From: Akkermansia muciniphila
GTDB lineage: Bacteria > Verrucomicrobiota > Verrucomicrobiia > Opitutales > UBA953
Assembly: GCA_943331445.1 (NCBI GenBank)
Contig: CALQLO010000004.1
Span: 62,001-126,000, forward strand
Length of the DNA stretch: 64,000 nucleotides
Direction of reading: 5' to 3'
Shown one piece after another: positions 62,783 through 64,000 of this stretch. A program made the translations under genes and the position numbers. Each line of letters begins with the position of its first letter. Within the stretch, counting starts at the first letter, position 1. The notes under the pieces were generated by a model. The model had not been told where the DNA came from and searched no databases. It worked only from the letters and a program-made list of their open reading frames with translations.

Positions 62783-64000
62783 TTAGGCCCCCGCCGACCA
62801 AACTCCGCAGCCATAGGGAGGCAGAATGACCCGATCATCGGCCAGGCTGGGGACAGGCCCAGGCGCATGCGGGCAGGACGGGAAAGGCGAAAGGACCACA
62901 GGCACCCAGGCCCCGGTCCGAGGCATAACCAGCTCCACCGGGGCGTCATGAGGGTTGCAGGCCAGCATAATCCGGGCGGAACCGAGCAGGCCATCCGCGT
63001 TCAAGACCGCGACGAAAGCCTCACCCTCCTGCTGGTGGGTCACTTCCATCCAGCCAGCGGACACCGCCTGACGCGGCCGTAAAGGTGCCCCGGCCGTTGA
63101 GAGGCGGAAGCCAATGAGGCGCGCCACGAATTCATGGTCGCCGCGGAATCGCTCCAGCCGAATAGGGTCAAGGCGATTGAGATCACCTCGGCGCCAGGTA
63201 TTCCCGACGCCACGCTTGGTCATGAGGAAATCCTGCCCAGCACAGAGCATCGGTACGCCCGCCGAGCACAGCAGGATCAAGTGCATCATCCGCGTCCGCA
63301 GGATATCCGTCGCCGAAGGGTCGAGTGCATCGCAATTGGCCCGCTCGGTGATGCGATCCAGCCAAGCCATGTCATCATGCGATTGAGCGTAACGCAGACG
63401 TGCCGAAGGGCGGATGGCGCAGGCGGCAACATGGTGGAGGAGGTCCGCGGCTTTGGCGTGACCACGCACATAGGAGGGCAGAAATTCACGGAAGGCATCA
63501 TCCCAGCTCGTCCACGTGGAGTCATCGAGGTCGCGGGCGATGTGACCACGGAAACTCCACGGCTCGGCGATAAGAATCTTGTGCGGACTGCGCAAACGGA
63601 AGTCCGCCTCGATTTCGCGCAGCAACGGCGTACCGAGCAGCTCGGCTAGGTCCAGGCGCACACCATCAACCCCGAGGGTTTCGGTCCAGTGGCGCAAGGC
63701 AGCCAACACAAGTCGCTTGAACATCGGCGCCTCGGCGCGGACATCGTTACCGCAACCGCTCCAATTCGTCAGTGCCCCCTGCGGATCAACGCGATAATAA
63801 TAAGACGCATCGACGGCCCCGAGCCCGTTGGGCGAACCAAAGTGGTTTAGCACCACGTCCATGATGACCGCGAGTCCGCACTCGTGGCACGCTCGCACTA
63901 GTTCGCGGAACTCCTCGATGGCGACAGCGCCGGGAGCGGAAGCGTAAGCGTTGGCGACGCCGAAGGCGCTGACGGGCATGTAGCCCCAATGATATTCCTC
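62783..64000 (-). CDS. GH13 glycoside hydrolase, glycogen-debranching/pullulanase type (5' end missing)
   Basis: 406 residues are visible; the N-terminus lies beyond the window edge. The first visible segment EEYHWGYMPVSAFG is the (Y)WGY-P signature that precedes the barrel in pullulanases, isoamylases and GlgX. GH13 regions follow: I, IMDVVLNHFGSP; II, GVDGVRLDLAELLG with the nucleophile Asp; III, ILIAEPWSFRG with the acid Glu (AEPW is pullulanase-like); IV, RYAQSHDDMAWL. A beta-rich C-terminal domain ends the protein. It probably cleaves alpha-1,6 links in glycogen, complementing glgB. It is 90 bp upstream of gap on the same strand. Confidence 0.85.
   Translation of the reverse strand, partial: EEYHWGYMPVSAFGVANAYASAPGAVAIEEFRELVRACHECGLAVIMDVVLNHFGSPNGLGAVDASYYYRVDPQGALTNWSGCGNDVRAEAPMFKRLVLAALRHWTETLGVDGVRLDLAELLGTPLLREIEADFRLRSPHKILIAEPWSFRGHIARDLDDSTWTSWDDAFREFLPSYVRGHAKAADLLHHVAACAIRPSARLRYAQSHDDMAWLDRITERANCDALDPSATDILRTRMMHLILLCSAGVPMLCAGQDFLMTKRGVGNTWRRGDLNRLDPIRLERFRGDHEFVARLIGFRLSTAGAPLRPRQAVSAGWMEVTHQQEGEAFVAVLNADGLLGSARIMLACNPHDAPVELVMPRTGAWVPVVLSPFPSCPHAPGPVPSLADDRVILPPYGCGVWSAGA

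Overview
The window is about 64 kb of GC-rich bacterial chromosome with densely packed, housekeeping-type genes. I see no phage, insertion sequence, CRISPR array, rRNA or tRNA. An LptD-like outer-membrane protein, TonB/ExbB/ExbD, a type II pseudopilin and several twin-arginine (Tat) secreted proteins mark a Gram-negative cell. Four things point to Verrucomicrobiota, perhaps near Opitutae: a planctomycete-type cytochrome (DUF1592) paired with a DUF1552 protein, an arylsulfatase, tandem Tat-exported GH109-like oxidoreductases, and an Alternative Complex III operon. The phylum is an inference from gene content, not from a marker-gene tree.

Layout. 1-8.3 kb: a partial gene, HPP membrane protein, RidA, an ExbB-ExbD-TonB cluster (minus), an McsA-like zinc protein, SurE, a four-helix membrane protein, a HAD phosphatase and RecD2. 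8.3-15.8 kb: a U32 peptidase-family protein, all-alpha dUTPase, pseudopilin, an overlapping LTA-synthase-like/PAP2 pair, and the rpmH-rnpA-yidD operon. 15.8-28.6 kb: LOG protein, CutA, CPBP protease, two GH109-like paralogues, TsaE, TypA, an M3 oligopeptidase, DUF151 nuclease, dihydrouridine synthase, a membrane protein, ErpA-type scaffold and anchored MsrB. 28.6-38.7 kb (all minus): DUF1592/HMA/DUF1552 operon, Obg with a long basic tail, a sulfonate/nitrate-type ABC importer, and MntH. 38.8-47.4 kb: sulfatase, TPR protein, GlgB, then LptD-like, ScpA, two small proteins and thioredoxin. 47.5-59.1 kb (all minus): a ten-gene respiratory operon. 59.4-64 kb (minus): gap-pgk-tpiA and a partial GH13 debranching-type enzyme.

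The most interesting region is the respiratory operon. Six genes encode Alternative Complex III (actABCDEF: pentaheme cytochrome, Fe-S/molybdopterin-like subunit, two NrfD-type quinol subunits, DUF3341 subunit, monoheme cytochrome). Four genes follow: a monoheme cytochrome c, a CcoN-like heme-copper oxidase subunit I, a CcoO-like cytochrome and another monoheme cytochrome c. By my alignment, the CcoN-like protein keeps the fold and helix spacing of cbb3 oxidase subunit I but has lost every canonical heme and copper ligand. Histidines are replaced mostly by glutamine (Q74, Q215, A265, S266, Q355, Q357), and the cross-linked tyrosine is gone too. If this holds, the operon encodes an ACIII-linked complex built on a non-catalytic oxidase scaffold rather than an oxygen reductase.
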